DNA of 32,116 nt from CAZQNF01 sp964403325 (GTDB lineage: Bacteria > Patescibacteriota > Patescibacteriia > Magasanikbacterales > GWA2-37-8): the NCBI GenBank assembly GCA_964403325.1, contig CAYOFO010000009.1, positions 1 to 32,116 of the forward strand, given 5' to 3'. Made by a program: the position numbers and the translations under genes. How positions within the stretch are numbered: position 1 is the first letter of the stretch; each line of letters begins with the position of its first letter. Below the pieces are notes generated by a model, which saw only the letters and a list, made by a program, of their open reading frames with translations, was not told the origin of the DNA and did not search any database. Shown here piece by piece: positions 1 to 6,780 of this stretch.

Positions 1-210
1 GGTGGGGCGAGGGCCCCGGACCCCAGCGGGCTCGCGGGCGGGGGCGCCGCAGGCGCACAGCCGGGGCAGCGCAGCGGCCGCCCGGATCTCGGGGGTGAGG
101 CCGCGGGTGAGGTGCTTCGTCACGCTGGCCTTGGTGCAGTCGAGCGAGCAGTAGGCGTGCCGGCGCGGGGGCACCGGGGCGCCGCAGATCACGCAGGTGG
201 GGGCGGTCAA
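1..210 (-). CDS. Zinc-ribbon-like small protein, 3' end outside window
   Basis: The reading frame stays open from a TTG at 210-208 to the window edge, so about 70 codons are visible and the stop lies outside. TTG overlaps the TGA of the preceding gene as TTGA, the coupling used throughout this operon. The N-terminus has a C-x2-C pair (CVIC), then H-x-Y-C and D-C, then a further CAC, which is the spacing of a metal-binding knuckle. Function is unknown. It is the last visible gene of the leftward operon that starts at 2523. Confidence 0.55.
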   Translation of the reverse strand, partial: MTAPTCVICGAPVPPRRHAYCSLDCTKASVTKHLTRGLTPEIRAAAALPRLCACGAPAREPAGVRGPRPT

Positions 211-494
211 GCGGCCCTCCCCTGCTCGGTCAGCTCGAGGTCGTGCAGCAGGCACTCGACGACCCACGAGAGGTCAGCACGCCCCTCCCAGGCCCCGGCC
301 AGGTCGACGCGGTGGACGAAGTCCCCGAGCTGCTGGGCGCTGGGGGGCGGCGAGGCGGTCTCGACGACCGGGCAGGCGAGGCCGGCGGCCTGCGCCAGCA
401 CGCGAGCGGCGACGACCCGGGGGCCCAGCGGGGCGGGCCAGCGCCAGAGCGGGGCCCAGAGGGCCAACAACAGGGCGGTGAGGGGCTCAGCCAC
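207..494 (-). CDS. Small hypothetical protein with hydrophobic N-terminus
   Basis: This 95-residue frame starts at GTG 494-492 and overlaps the previous gene by 8 bases. Residues about 5-20 are rich in Leu, Ala and Trp and could form a short membrane segment or signal anchor, followed by a second hydrophobic stretch. The C-terminal half is polar and acidic. I do not recognise a family. It belongs to the leftward early operon; neighbour overlaps on both sides are the main support for translation. Confidence 0.5.
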   Translation of the reverse strand: MAEPLTALLLALWAPLWRWPAPLGPRVVAARVLAQAAGLACPVVETASPPPSAQQLGDFVHRVDLAGAWEGRADLSWVVECLLHDLELTEQGRAA

Positions 495-909
495 GGGGGG
501 CCTCCGTGGTGGACAGGCACAGCTTGGCGAGCGCGAGACCGGCGGCCTTGGCGTCTGCCAGGGAGACGGTGCCCTCTTCGTAGAGCTGACCCGCGGCGAC
601 GGCGTTGGCAGCGGCCTCGTGTAGCGCGTCCCTCTCCTGCCGCGCCGTTGCTAGCTCGCCCCGCAGCTGCTCGCACGCCTCGCGGGCGGCGCCGAACTCG
701 AGGCGGGCCTCGTGGGCGAGGGTCTGCGCGTCGGCGAGCTGGGCCCGGGCGAAGTCGCGCTCGCCCCGCAGCACGTCGCACTCGGCGGCGAGCTGCTTGA
801 TCTCCGAGCCCTGGGGGGCGCGGCAGAGCAGGCCCAGCCCGAAGCGGGTGGCGCGGGCAGACACCGCCGCGGGCACGAGGGCCAGGAGGTGAAGAGCGAC
901 GCCGATCAC
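487..909 (-). CDS. Membrane-anchored coiled-coil protein (spanin-like layout)
   Basis: The 140-residue product starts with GTG at 909-907 inside a GTGA overlap with the upstream gene. Residues about 2-18 are hydrophobic (a signal anchor or transmembrane segment). Residues about 35-115 are heptad-like, with many Leu/Ala and alternating Glu/Arg, predicting a long coiled coil. This layout is seen in inner-membrane spanin-type proteins and other phage coiled-coil anchors, but its place in an early leftward operon does not favour lysis. Function is unassigned. Confidence 0.55.
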   Translation of the reverse strand: MIGVALHLLALVPAAVSARATRFGLGLLCRAPQGSEIKQLAAECDVLRGERDFARAQLADAQTLAHEARLEFGAAREACEQLRGELATARQERDALHEAAANAVAAGQLYEEGTVSLADAKAAGLALAKLCLSTTEAPRG

Positions 910-1160
910 CGCGCACCCCGAGGCGAGCGCCAGCGCTCGTTGCTGCCCCAGCTGCTCAGCAGCCCCAGGCTCTCGACCGGCTGCTCGTCGCTGGGCGGCG
1001 GGCAGGGCACGGTGTCGCGGCCGGGCGGGGGGGCGGGCTTGGGGGGCGGGTCGGCGTCGAGGCGCTCGCGGGCCGCGGCGCGCAGGCTGGCGAGGTCGGG
1101 AGGCGGGGGCGCCGGCAACGTCGTGGCCGGGCGGCTGGGGGGCAGGACAGAGGGGATCAC
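906..1160 (-). CDS. Small proline-rich hypothetical protein
   Basis: I place the start at GTG 1160-1158, which overlaps the TGA of the ParB-like gene as GTGA; a longer frame from 1220 would overlap that gene by 64 bases and is less likely. The 84-residue product is rich in Pro, Ala and Arg (PPPPD, PPPKPAPPPG) and probably mostly disordered. No family is recognised. It lies between two tightly coupled genes. Confidence 0.45.
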   Translation of the reverse strand: MIPSVLPPSRPATTLPAPPPPDLASLRAAARERLDADPPPKPAPPPGRDTVPCPPPSDEQPVESLGLLSSWGSNERWRSPRGAR

Positions 1161-2032
1161 GAGGCGACCTCCCAGGCCCCGAGGCACAGGCCGAGCTTCT
1201 GGCGCTCTTTCTGCGCCCAAGACATCCCGTCCAGCATCCCCTCGACGGCCACCTTAAAGAGCTTCACCTCGCGGTCCTTCATGTGCAGAAACACGCACTT
1301 GACCGCCGCCTGCGAGTTCGTGAGGCGCTGAACGTGGGTGTTCGACACCTTCTGCCGAAGCAGGTTGTTCAGGTGCCAGGCGCCGCTGTGGAGAGCGGGC
1401 CCGTCGTTGTTGATGGCCTGCGTAAAGAGCGCCTCGATGCGCTGCGGGCAGATCGGGAACGTGTAGGCGGCAGCGGCGGCGAACGGCGACGATAGACGGC
1501 CGCTGCGCGAGAGACCGACCGCGAAGCCGACCCCATCGCGGTGGGCATCGTAGACCCGCTTGATCTGGTCAACGGTGAGGATGCCATGCCGCGACCCGGT
1601 GGCCAGATTGTGGAGAGAGTTGCAGATCGCAGCGACCGAGCGCCCACGCCCCTTGCCCACGGCGCCGTCGATCTCGAGCACGGCGCCAACGTCGCGCGTG
1701 GTGCCGCGGTCGAGGGCGAGAAGGGGCGAAGCGCTCTCGTAGTAAACGACGAGCATCGAGACGGAGATGCCGGACGCCTTGATCGCGAGTAGCCGGTGCT
1801 GCCCGTCAATGAGGCGCCCCTCCTTGTCGAAGGCCAGCCCTTGGTGGGTCAACGTCCACGTCCCCGCCTTCATCTCGGCGGCAAAGCGCTGCACGGACGC
1901 CTTGTTGACGGGGCGGTTGCGCTCGAAGTTCTTCTCCAGCCACTCGGTGGCCAGGGCGGGGGTAACGGTAACGATTTCGAAGCGCATCCCTGGGGTTGCT
2001 GCGAGCAGCGGAACGCTAGACTTGCTGGTCAT
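1157..2032 (-). CDS. ParB/sulfiredoxin-fold nuclease-like protein
   Basis: The 291-residue product carries LIDGQHRLLAI at residues about 74-84, the conserved box of the ParB/Srx fold found in ParB partition proteins and many phage ParB-like nucleases. The N-terminal 100 residues form that domain; the C-terminal two thirds are helical and unassigned. The start is ATG at 2032 because GGAG lies 7 bases upstream and the frame extending back to 2110 is Arg/Pro-rich and lacks a ribosome site. No ParA partner is visible, so classical partition is not supported. Proteins of this fold in phages can bind or nick DNA or use CTP/ATP; which applies here is open. Confidence 0.75.
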   Translation of the reverse strand: MTSKSSVPLLAATPGMRFEIVTVTPALATEWLEKNFERNRPVNKASVQRFAAEMKAGTWTLTHQGLAFDKEGRLIDGQHRLLAIKASGISVSMLVVYYESASPLLALDRGTTRDVGAVLEIDGAVGKGRGRSVAAICNSLHNLATGSRHGILTVDQIKRVYDAHRDGVGFAVGLSRSGRLSSPFAAAAAYTFPICPQRIEALFTQAINNDGPALHSGAWHLNNLLRQKVSNTHVQRLTNSQAAVKCVFLHMKDREVKLFKVAVEGMLDGMSWAQKERQKLGLCLGAWEVAS

Positions 2033-2145
2033 CGTGGATCTCCGGGGTCGGGGTGGTGGGCGTGAGCCCGGGTCCTGCCGGCGTGCGCGGTGCAGCCCTC
2101 GCGGGCGCATGGGGCGGACGGCGGCGGACCGGGGCCCCCGGCCGC

Positions 2146-2523
2146 TCAGGCCACCGCGGCGGCGGCTTCGTGCTGGCGCAGGAGCACGACGGTCTCGTGG
2201 TAGAGGGTCCGCGCCTCGCGCAGCACGCTGGCGAGCACCTCCTCGTCGTCGATGTCCCCGAGGGGGTCAGACTCGGCCAGCAGCCGGGACGCCTCGGCCA
2301 GGGCGCGGGCGGTGGGGACAGCATCGCGCCAGGCCATCTCGCGGGCGGTCTCGCGGTCCTCCGCGCTGACGTGGCGGTCGAGATCCTCGGCGGCGCCCGC
2401 GAAGCCGCAGGCGCAGCCCCAGGCGGTCTTGACGGCCTGCGCGGCGGCGTCGGTGCGGAGGGCGGTGGCCTCTTCGGCGGCGAGGTCGATGGTGTCGGCG
2501 GCGGTGCGGTGCGCGTTGTTCAT
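2146..2523 (-). CDS. Operator-controlled early protein of unknown function
   Basis: This is the first gene of the leftward second operon. The ATG at 2523-2521 abuts a 35-bp palindromic operator and sits 7 bases after a TATCTT box, leaving no room for a Shine-Dalgarno site, so the transcript is probably leaderless. The 125-residue protein is acidic and helical, with two Cys near residue 40 (CACG) and a C-terminal stretch rich in Leu and Ala. No family is recognised. Control by the same operator as the Cro-like gene suggests it is expressed when immunity is relieved. Confidence 0.65.
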   Translation of the reverse strand: MNNAHRTAADTIDLAAEEATALRTDAAAQAVKTAWGCACGFAGAAEDLDRHVSAEDRETAREMAWRDAVPTARALAEASRLLAESDPLGDIDDEEVLASVLREARTLYHETVVLLRQHEAAAAVA

Positions 2524-2557
2524 GACAACCAAGATAGTCTAGCTACCTTGGTTGTCA
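2523..2557. promoter_or_regulatory. 35-bp palindromic operator in front of the 2523 operon
   Basis: Two 15-base half-sites face each other around TCTAG: TGACAACCAAGATAG on the plus strand at 2523-2537 and TGACAACCAAGGTAG on the minus strand at 2557-2543. They differ at one base. A third, weaker copy (TGGCAACCCAGGAAG, 12 of 15 matches) follows at 2562-2576. The same half-site occurs at the immunity switch (4591-4652). The palindrome covers the promoter and the start codon of the minus-strand gene. Confidence 0.8.
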
Positions 2558-2558
2558 A
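2531..2558 (-). promoter_or_regulatory. Promoter inside operator, probable leaderless start
   Basis: On the minus strand TTGACA (2558-2553) is followed after 16 bases by TATCTT (2536-2531). The expected transcription start, 7-8 bases on, falls at the A of the ATG at 2523. The -35 is a perfect consensus match and both boxes lie inside the palindrome, so a bound repressor would block RNA polymerase. Confidence 0.65.
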
Positions 2559-2756
2559 TGGTGGCAACCCAGGAAGTCAAAAGAACTCGCACCATCTCCC
2601 ACACACCGCTCACCCGGCGCAGGGCCCGGCCGCCCCCATGCCCCGCAGCAGGCGCCGCGACGCGCAGGGCGTCCCCGTCAGGGGGCGCCCACGGGCTCCG
2701 CGGGCTCGCGATCTTCCTGCCGCTGGTCAGCCCGGAGAGGGGCAGCGGCGGGGCAC

Positions 2757-2792
2757 AAAACGGCGACGCCCCGGGGGGATGCCGGGGCGTCG
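2757..2792 (-). terminator. Intrinsic terminator of the immunity operon
   Basis: An 11-bp perfect GC-rich inverted repeat (arms 2764-2774 and 2782-2792, CGACGCCCCGG with its complement) has a 7-base loop. On the minus strand it is followed after three bases by TTTT (2760-2757). It lies 24 bases beyond the stop of the winged-helix gene. It separates the repressor operon from the 2523 operon, which therefore needs its own promoter. The remainder of the gap, 2577-2756, holds nothing I can support. Confidence 0.8.
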
Positions 2793-2815
2793 AGGGGGCG
2801 AGGACTGGGGCGGGG

Positions 2816-3181
2816 TCAGGAAAATAGGGCGCGGCGCACCTCGGCCCAAGCAGCGGCGAAGTCCCCTCCCCACGCTAGGGCCTCATCGACGCGCACCGCC
2901 GCAGCTTGAGCGCGTTCTAGCCTCTCCTCGGCCCGCTGGGCGGGCGAGGGCCCGGCCGCGGCCAGGGCGACGCGGCCAGCATCGGTGAGGCGGTACCAGC
3001 GCCTGGGCTTCAGGCCGGGGCGGGGGATGCGCTCCTCGTCGACGACGAGGCCGGCTTGTTCAAGGCGTCCGAGCACCTGGCTCAGGCTGCCGTTGCCCAC
3101 CCGAGCGCGGCGCCCCACGTTGACGGCGTAGCCCTCGGCTTCCGCCAGGGCGGCGAGCAGGCGGGCTTCGTTGCGGTTCAT
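2816..3181 (-). CDS. Winged-helix DNA-binding protein, MarR/PadR-like
   Basis: The 121-residue product starts at ATG 3181, 4 bases after the ImmA-type gene's stop; a longer frame to 3256 would overlap that gene and is rejected. Residues about 5-65 show helix-turn-helix plus wing features: NRNEARLLAAL, then GNGSLSQVLGRLEQAGLV (recognition helix), then RRWYRLTDAGR (wing), as in MarR/PadR-type regulators. The C-terminal 50 residues are an Ala/Glu-rich helix that could dimerise. It is the last gene of the immunity operon, just before the terminator, and may fine-tune the lysogenic state; its target is unknown. Confidence 0.7.
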   Translation of the reverse strand: MNRNEARLLAALAEAEGYAVNVGRRARVGNGSLSQVLGRLEQAGLVVDEERIPRPGLKPRRWYRLTDAGRVALAAAGPSPAQRAEERLERAQAAAVRVDEALAWGGDFAAAWAEVRRALFS

Positions 3182-3185
3182 GGGG

Positions 3186-3896
3186 TCACTCTGCGGCCTC
3201 GTAGCCGTAGAGCACTCGCGACAAAGACCGGCGCATGTCGACAGTGATCGCCACACCGGACACGCGCCCGAGGCGCCAGGGGTAGCCGATCAAGCCAAAT
3301 TCCCATTGCTCCCAGCGACCCGTCTCGCGGACCTTGCGCAGTAGGGCCCGCTCCGATTTGGCACTCAGCTCGATCTCTACCTGGCCCTCGAGGGTTTCGT
3401 TGACGACCGAGCGCCCCGTCACGTTCGAGTGCAAAATAATGGGTGTCCCCGAGAGGTAGGCCGCTCGGTGGATCGCCTCGGTCGGGGGGCAAGCATTGCG
3501 GTAAAATTGCGCGAACATTTGGGGCGAAAACCCGTGATTTTTTGTCAGCGTGTGCACCCCGCACACGGGCATCTGCAGGGCGACCCGGATGCGCTCTGCG
3601 TAGAGCTCCTGACGGGACTTGGGGACGCCGACGTCATCGAGCCCCGCGTGCCCCAGCTCGTGCCCCGTCTGCTGCTGCAGCTCGGCCTTGTCTCCGGTCG
3701 GTGTGAGGTGGATCACGTTGCTGTTTTCCAGGAACGTGTGCGCCCCGAGGGGCACGTCAAAAGCGAAGCTCATCCCCAGCCGGCGGGCGAGCTGGGCCAT
3801 GCTTGGGCGCAGGAGCCCCACCATGTCCGCCTCGCGTAGGAGCGAGAAGGCAAGCCCGTCCACGTCGGGCGCGTCCACGTCCTCTTCGAAGCTCAC
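3186..3896 (-). CDS. ImmA/IrrE-family metallopeptidase
   Basis: The 236-residue product has the zinc-peptidase motif HELGH at residues 79-83 and a following helix with ELYAER (97-102) ending in ALQMP, the pattern that supplies the third zinc ligand in ImmA/IrrE proteins. Family members cleave phage or ICE repressors and so trigger induction. It starts at GTG 3896 inside a GTGA overlap with the repressor gene, so repressor and candidate anti-repressor protease are translated together. The C-terminal 90 residues hold a beta-rich domain seen in longer relatives. Cleavage of the adjacent repressor is inferred from family and position. Confidence 0.88.
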   Translation of the reverse strand: MSFEEDVDAPDVDGLAFSLLREADMVGLLRPSMAQLARRLGMSFAFDVPLGAHTFLENSNVIHLTPTGDKAELQQQTGHELGHAGLDDVGVPKSRQELYAERIRVALQMPVCGVHTLTKNHGFSPQMFAQFYRNACPPTEAIHRAAYLSGTPIILHSNVTGRSVVNETLEGQVEIELSAKSERALLRKVRETGRWEQWEFGLIGYPWRLGRVSGVAITVDMRRSLSRVLYGYEAAE

Positions 3897-4606
3897 TTTG
3901 GGGCCCTCTTCTTGGGGACGTAACCGCCCTTGAGCGCCTTTTTGCCCTCGCTTCGGATGAACTCTTTGCTCGCCTCGAGCGCCGACTGGTATTCGCGGGC
4001 CCCGGACTCGACGCCCGAGGGTGGAGCGTTCTTTTCGATGAGGATCCCGAGGATCGCCTCGGGGGTCATCTCCTGGCCCAGCTCGTCGAGCTCCTTGGCG
4101 GCCTCAAGGGCTCCGAGCACGATCTTGCGAGGTCCCTCGGGCGGCAGCTTCGTGGAGTAGGCCATCAGGAACTGCGTGGCCGCGTGGCTCTGCGGTGCTG
4201 TGTACTTGCGCCGGCCGACAAGCCCCTGGAGCGTGTCGAAGAACCAGCCCAGCACCTCCACTTCTGGGCGCTGGGCGCTGGTGCTGAGGCGCGGGCCCGA
4301 GCGGGTGGGTGGGGTGTGAGGCGTCGCGTCGACACTTACTCCGGGTGCTGGGTCGCCATCCCCGGTGAGCAGCCAGCCCGGTGAGACCTCGCCTCCCTTG
4401 GCCAGCGCCAAGAGTGTCTCGTGCTCGATGCTGGCTTCTGGGTTCTTCTTGAGCCTCGCCAAGATCAGGCCGACGTGGGGTTCGTTGAGCCCAGCCCTGC
4501 GAGCCAGCTCGCGCTGAGTGATCTTGCGGGCCTCCAAGATCCACTGAATGCGTCCAACGAGGGGGTTCACGAGACTACCGTAGCGAACGGCAACCTTGGT
4601 TGCCAT
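3893..4606 (-). CDS. XRE-family phage repressor (CI-like)
   Basis: The 237-residue product has an N-terminal helix-turn-helix at residues about 18-70 (ITQRELARRAGLNEPHVGLI) ending in the WLLTGDGDP motif typical of XRE regulators, then a Pro/Ser linker (about 85-115) and a helical C-terminal domain of unknown fold. It has no visible LexA-type autocleavage domain, consistent with control by the neighbouring ImmA-type protease. The ATG at 4606 gives a first six codons that overlap an operator half-site (4605-4591); a GTG start 15 codons later (before NPLVGRIQW) is possible. It is transcribed divergently from the Cro-like gene at 4655. Confidence 0.85.
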   Translation of the reverse strand: MATKVAVRYGSLVNPLVGRIQWILEARKITQRELARRAGLNEPHVGLILARLKKNPEASIEHETLLALAKGGEVSPGWLLTGDGDPAPGVSVDATPHTPPTRSGPRLSTSAQRPEVEVLGWFFDTLQGLVGRRKYTAPQSHAATQFLMAYSTKLPPEGPRKIVLGALEAAKELDELGQEMTPEAILGILIEKNAPPSGVESGAREYQSALEASKEFIRSEGKKALKGGYVPKKRAPK

Positions 4607-4652
4607 CGGCTTGGTTTGACAATCTCGGTAGCTGAGACTACCTTCGTTGTCA
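4591..4652. promoter_or_regulatory. Immunity-switch operator region (three half-sites)
   Basis: A 36-bp palindrome at 4617-4652 joins TGACAATCTCGGTAG (plus, 4617-4631) and TGACAACGAAGGTAG (minus, 4652-4638) around six bases. A third copy, TGGCAACCAAGGTTG, lies on the minus strand at 4605-4591. These match the half-sites at 2523-2576. As in lambda-type switches the sites lie between divergent repressor and Cro-like genes. The likely binders are the products of 4606 and/or 4655. Confidence 0.8.
4616..4644 (+). promoter_or_regulatory. Early rightward promoter of the Cro-like gene
   Basis: TTGACA (4616-4621) and TACCTT (4639-4644) are 17 bases apart, and the ATG at 4655 is only 10 bases past the -10 box. 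The untranslated leader would be about 3 bases, too short for a ribosome-binding site. Both boxes lie in the palindromic operator. Confidence 0.65.
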
Positions 4653-4653
4653 G
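4625..4653 (-). promoter_or_regulatory. Possible repressor promoter, mirror image of the early promoter
   Basis: On the minus strand CTGACA (4653-4648) and TACCGA (4630-4625) are 17 bases apart. This is the mirror half of the same palindrome, with a weaker -10. The start would fall near 4618, about 12 bases before the repressor ATG. It is weaker than the rightward promoter by consensus match, as expected for a maintenance promoter. Confidence 0.4.
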
Positions 4654-4654
4654 C

Positions 4655-4948
4655 ATGGCCCCTCTTCTAGAAACCCCTTGGGATCGCCTGCGGTGGGCCC
4701 GCCACGCCGCCGGCATCTCCGCTCGTGAACTCGACCGCCTCGCGGGGCTTGCAGAGGGGCACAGCGCCCTTCTGGAGGCAGGGAAGAAGAAGGGGCTCGA
4801 GATGCGAACGGCCACGGGCCTTGCCCGTGCCCTCGGGCTCTCCCTTGACTGGCTCGTGCTGGGCGATGGCGACCGCCCCGATGAAGAGAAGATCCGGAAG
4901 GCCGTCGGCTCGGCCCAGGCCGCCCAGCCCGTCGCAGGTGCCGCGTGA
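4655..4948 (+). CDS. Cro-like XRE regulator
   Basis: The 97-residue protein has a single helix-turn-helix domain (residues about 8-60; AGISARELDRLAGLAEGHSAL is its core) and the motif LDWLVLGDGD, parallel to the WLLTGDGD of the divergent repressor, then a short acidic tail. Small size, divergent position and a promoter embedded in the shared operator fit a Cro-type antagonist of the repressor. The frame is open further upstream, but ATG 4655 is chosen because upstream codons would run through the promoter. It is the first gene of the rightward early operon. Confidence 0.8.
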   Translation: MAPLLETPWDRLRWARHAAGISARELDRLAGLAEGHSALLEAGKKKGLEMRTATGLARALGLSLDWLVLGDGDRPDEEKIRKAVGSAQAAQPVAGAA

Positions 4949-5124
4949 AGCGCCTCACCCTCGTCACCCCCGCCAACGCCCCCGCTCTTGAGGCCCACGA
5001 CGCCGCTGAGCTGCGGGTGCTGAAGATCAAGCTCGAAGGGCAAGAGCGAGAGATCGAGAAGCTGCGGGCCGAGATCGCGCGGCGCGAGCAGGCGGCGCGG
5101 GCGAGCGTCGGGGGCGCGGCCTAG
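4945..5124 (+). CDS. Small coiled-coil protein (59 aa)
   Basis: A GTG at 4945 overlaps the stop of the Cro-like gene as GTGA, and the frame ends with TAG at 5122-5124, directly abutting the next ATG. The product has a polar N-terminus and a highly charged heptad region at residues about 22-50 (LRVLKIKLEGQEREIEKL) that should form a coiled coil. No family is recognised. Coupling on both sides supports real translation. Confidence 0.6.
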   Translation: MKRLTLVTPANAPALEAHDAAELRVLKIKLEGQEREIEKLRAEIARREQAARASVGGAA

Positions 5125-5349
5125 ATGCCTGTCCTCCGTCGCGAGCACACCCCCGTCCGGCTGTCCCACGAGGACGCGGCCACCCTGCGCGCCGCCCAGC
5201 AGATCCTGGCCGCCCGCGCCGAGGAGTGGCGCCAGCGCCACCTGGCCGCGTTCACCGCCGTCGAGTCGGCGACGACGCTGGGCATCTCCTACGACGCCAA
5301 GAGCGCGAGCGCGCACATCGACAAGCTCCTCGAGAAGGAGAGCTTCTAG
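5125..5349 (+). CDS. Small hypothetical protein (74 aa)
   Basis: ATG immediately follows the TAG of the preceding gene (TAGATG) with GGGGGCG upstream as a possible ribosome site. The product is helical, charged and Ala/Arg-rich (LRAAQQILAARAEEWRQRH) with no recognised domain. It lies in a run of early genes joined head to tail without spacing. Confidence 0.55.
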   Translation: MPVLRREHTPVRLSHEDAATLRAAQQILAARAEEWRQRHLAAFTAVESATTLGISYDAKSASAHIDKLLEKESF

Positions 5350-5757
5350 ATGGCCTCGCCCCCCGTCTGGATGGTCGCGGCCCCCGAGAAGGCCCTGGTC
5401 TGGCTGCGTGACGCCGTCGCCGCGGGGCGCCTGACCCCCAACCACTTCCTCCTCGCCATGGCTGACCTGGCCGCTGAGGTGAAGGCCCTCGACCTGCTCG
5501 CCGGCCTCGACCTGGCCGACCTTTTCGCCCCCACCGCTGGCGACGCGCTGGCGCTGCGCGGGGGCCCGCTGGCCGAGGGCGAGTCGTGGCGAATGCTCGC
5601 CAAATGCGAGGAGCATCTTGAGTGGAACGAGCGCGCCGCCGCGTCCATCGCCTCCGACCGAGACGACCCCGACCCCGAGCGCGCCGAGCACATTCGGGGC
5701 TGCGTCGCTCGCATCCGCGAGCGGGCCTGGGCCCTGGCGGAAGCGGGGGCGGTCTAG
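5350..5757 (+). CDS. Hypothetical early protein (135 aa)
   Basis: ATG follows the previous TAG without a gap, and AAGGAGAG at 5336-5343 is a good ribosome site. The product is an acidic, mostly helical protein with a hydrophobic middle (LDLLAGLDLADLF). No motif or family is recognised. It is probably an early accessory function, judged only from position. Confidence 0.55.
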   Translation: MASPPVWMVAAPEKALVWLRDAVAAGRLTPNHFLLAMADLAAEVKALDLLAGLDLADLFAPTAGDALALRGGPLAEGESWRMLAKCEEHLEWNERAAASIASDRDDPDPERAEHIRGCVARIRERAWALAEAGAV

Positions 5758-6213
5758 ATGGAGCCCTGCACCCTCCCCGGCTGCGAGGTCTGCGCCGCCA
5801 GCGGGGTCAGCCCCAAGGCCGCCAGCGTGCCCCCGCCGGCTCCCCTCTCGGTCGCTGACCGCGAGGCCATCGCACGCAGCGCGGGCGTGCTGCGCGCCCT
5901 CGCGGGCGCCTGGCGCCGGCAGGCCGACGCTGCCCCCGCCGTCGAGCAGTCGCCGCTGCTGCGCCACTCGATCAGCGCCGAGTGCGTGGCCCGCGACGTC
6001 GAGCGGCTGCTGGCCTCCCTCGGGGCTGAGCGCCGCTGGTCCCCCGACGGCCCGGGCGACTTCCCCGCCGTCGAGCGCTGCCCCGTGTGCAGCGCCCGCT
6101 ACCCCTACCCCGCTCAGCCACAGCAGACGCCGGAGCAGCGTCGCCAGGCGAGCGGGCAAAGCCTCCCCTCCGACCTCGGGCGCCAACCCGAGGCCGGAAG
6201 CTCCAACCCGTGA
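5758..6213 (+). CDS. Hypothetical protein with cysteine pairs (151 aa)
   Basis: This is the third consecutive TAGATG junction. The N-terminus has CTLPGCEVCAASG and the C-terminal third has CPVCSARYPYP, so two cysteine clusters could bind one zinc ion. The middle is helical and Ala/Arg-rich. Proteins with such C-x2-C ends are common in phage early operons, but I cannot assign a function. Confidence 0.55.
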   Translation: MEPCTLPGCEVCAASGVSPKAASVPPPAPLSVADREAIARSAGVLRALAGAWRRQADAAPAVEQSPLLRHSISAECVARDVERLLASLGAERRWSPDGPGDFPAVERCPVCSARYPYPAQPQQTPEQRRQASGQSLPSDLGRQPEAGSSNP

Positions 6214-6228
6214 CTGAAGGAGATCCCC

Positions 6229-6780
6229 TTGAACGCTACTCATAACACCAATCTCGCCCGCCGCATCGACGGCGTCCCGGAACCTCAGCTCGAGGTTGTC
6301 CGGGCCGGCCGGAGCGAGCTCGACGTCCGCGCCAACCTGGCCGCGCTCGTGGCCCTCGGCTTCGCGCGCTGCCCTGCCCCGCTCGTGGCCCGCAGCCTCG
6401 GCCGTGGCCCCTCGTCCACCTACGCCCTCACCCAGCCCGAGTGCGTCGGGGGGCTCCGGGCCTACGAGCTGCTGCTCGCCCCCCGGCCCTTCGCCTCGGT
6501 CGTGATCCGGGGCCTGCTGCACCACACCGCCCCCACCTGCGGCATGCCATCGCGGCATGCGCTGGTCGGGATGCTCGCCGGCCTCGCCGGCCTCTGCGCC
6601 GCCGCCATCAAGGAAGAGCCCTCGGAGCTGAGCGACGAGGCTCTGGCCCGGCGGCTCCAGGAGCTGGACCAGGCCGCGGCCGACCTCGAAGCCGTGCGCC
6701 GGCGCTACGAGCAGGAGTCCATGACCCGGGGCCTGCGGCGCGGGCAGAAGGTCGGCGGCGGCAGGAAAGGGGGCCGGTGA
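6229..6780 (+). CDS. Hypothetical protein with basic C-terminus (183 aa)
   Basis: The start is TTG at 6229, supported by a near-perfect Shine-Dalgarno AAGGAGA at 6217-6223. The protein is helical in its last third (SDEALARRLQELDQAAADLE), followed by a strongly basic Gly/Arg/Lys tail that could contact nucleic acid. Residues about 30-95 contain several Arg and hydrophobic segments without a recognised fold. It ends in a TGATG overlap with the next gene. Confidence 0.6.
   Translation: MNATHNTNLARRIDGVPEPQLEVVRAGRSELDVRANLAALVALGFARCPAPLVARSLGRGPSSTYALTQPECVGGLRAYELLLAPRPFASVVIRGLLHHTAPTCGMPSRHALVGMLAGLAGLCAAAIKEEPSELSDEALARRLQELDQAAADLEAVRRRYEQESMTRGLRRGQKVGGGRKGGR

Noticed and set aside
1157..2110. 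A longer ParB-like protein starting at ATG 2110
   Set aside because: The extra 26 residues are Arg/Pro-rich and the ribosome-binding site lies directly before ATG 2032.
2558..2827. A possible plus-strand leaderless gene beginning at ATG 2558, with a mirror promoter in the operator
   Set aside because: The product is Arg/Pro-rich without any motif, crosses the terminator hairpin and runs antisense into the winged-helix gene. The promoter symmetry follows from the palindrome.
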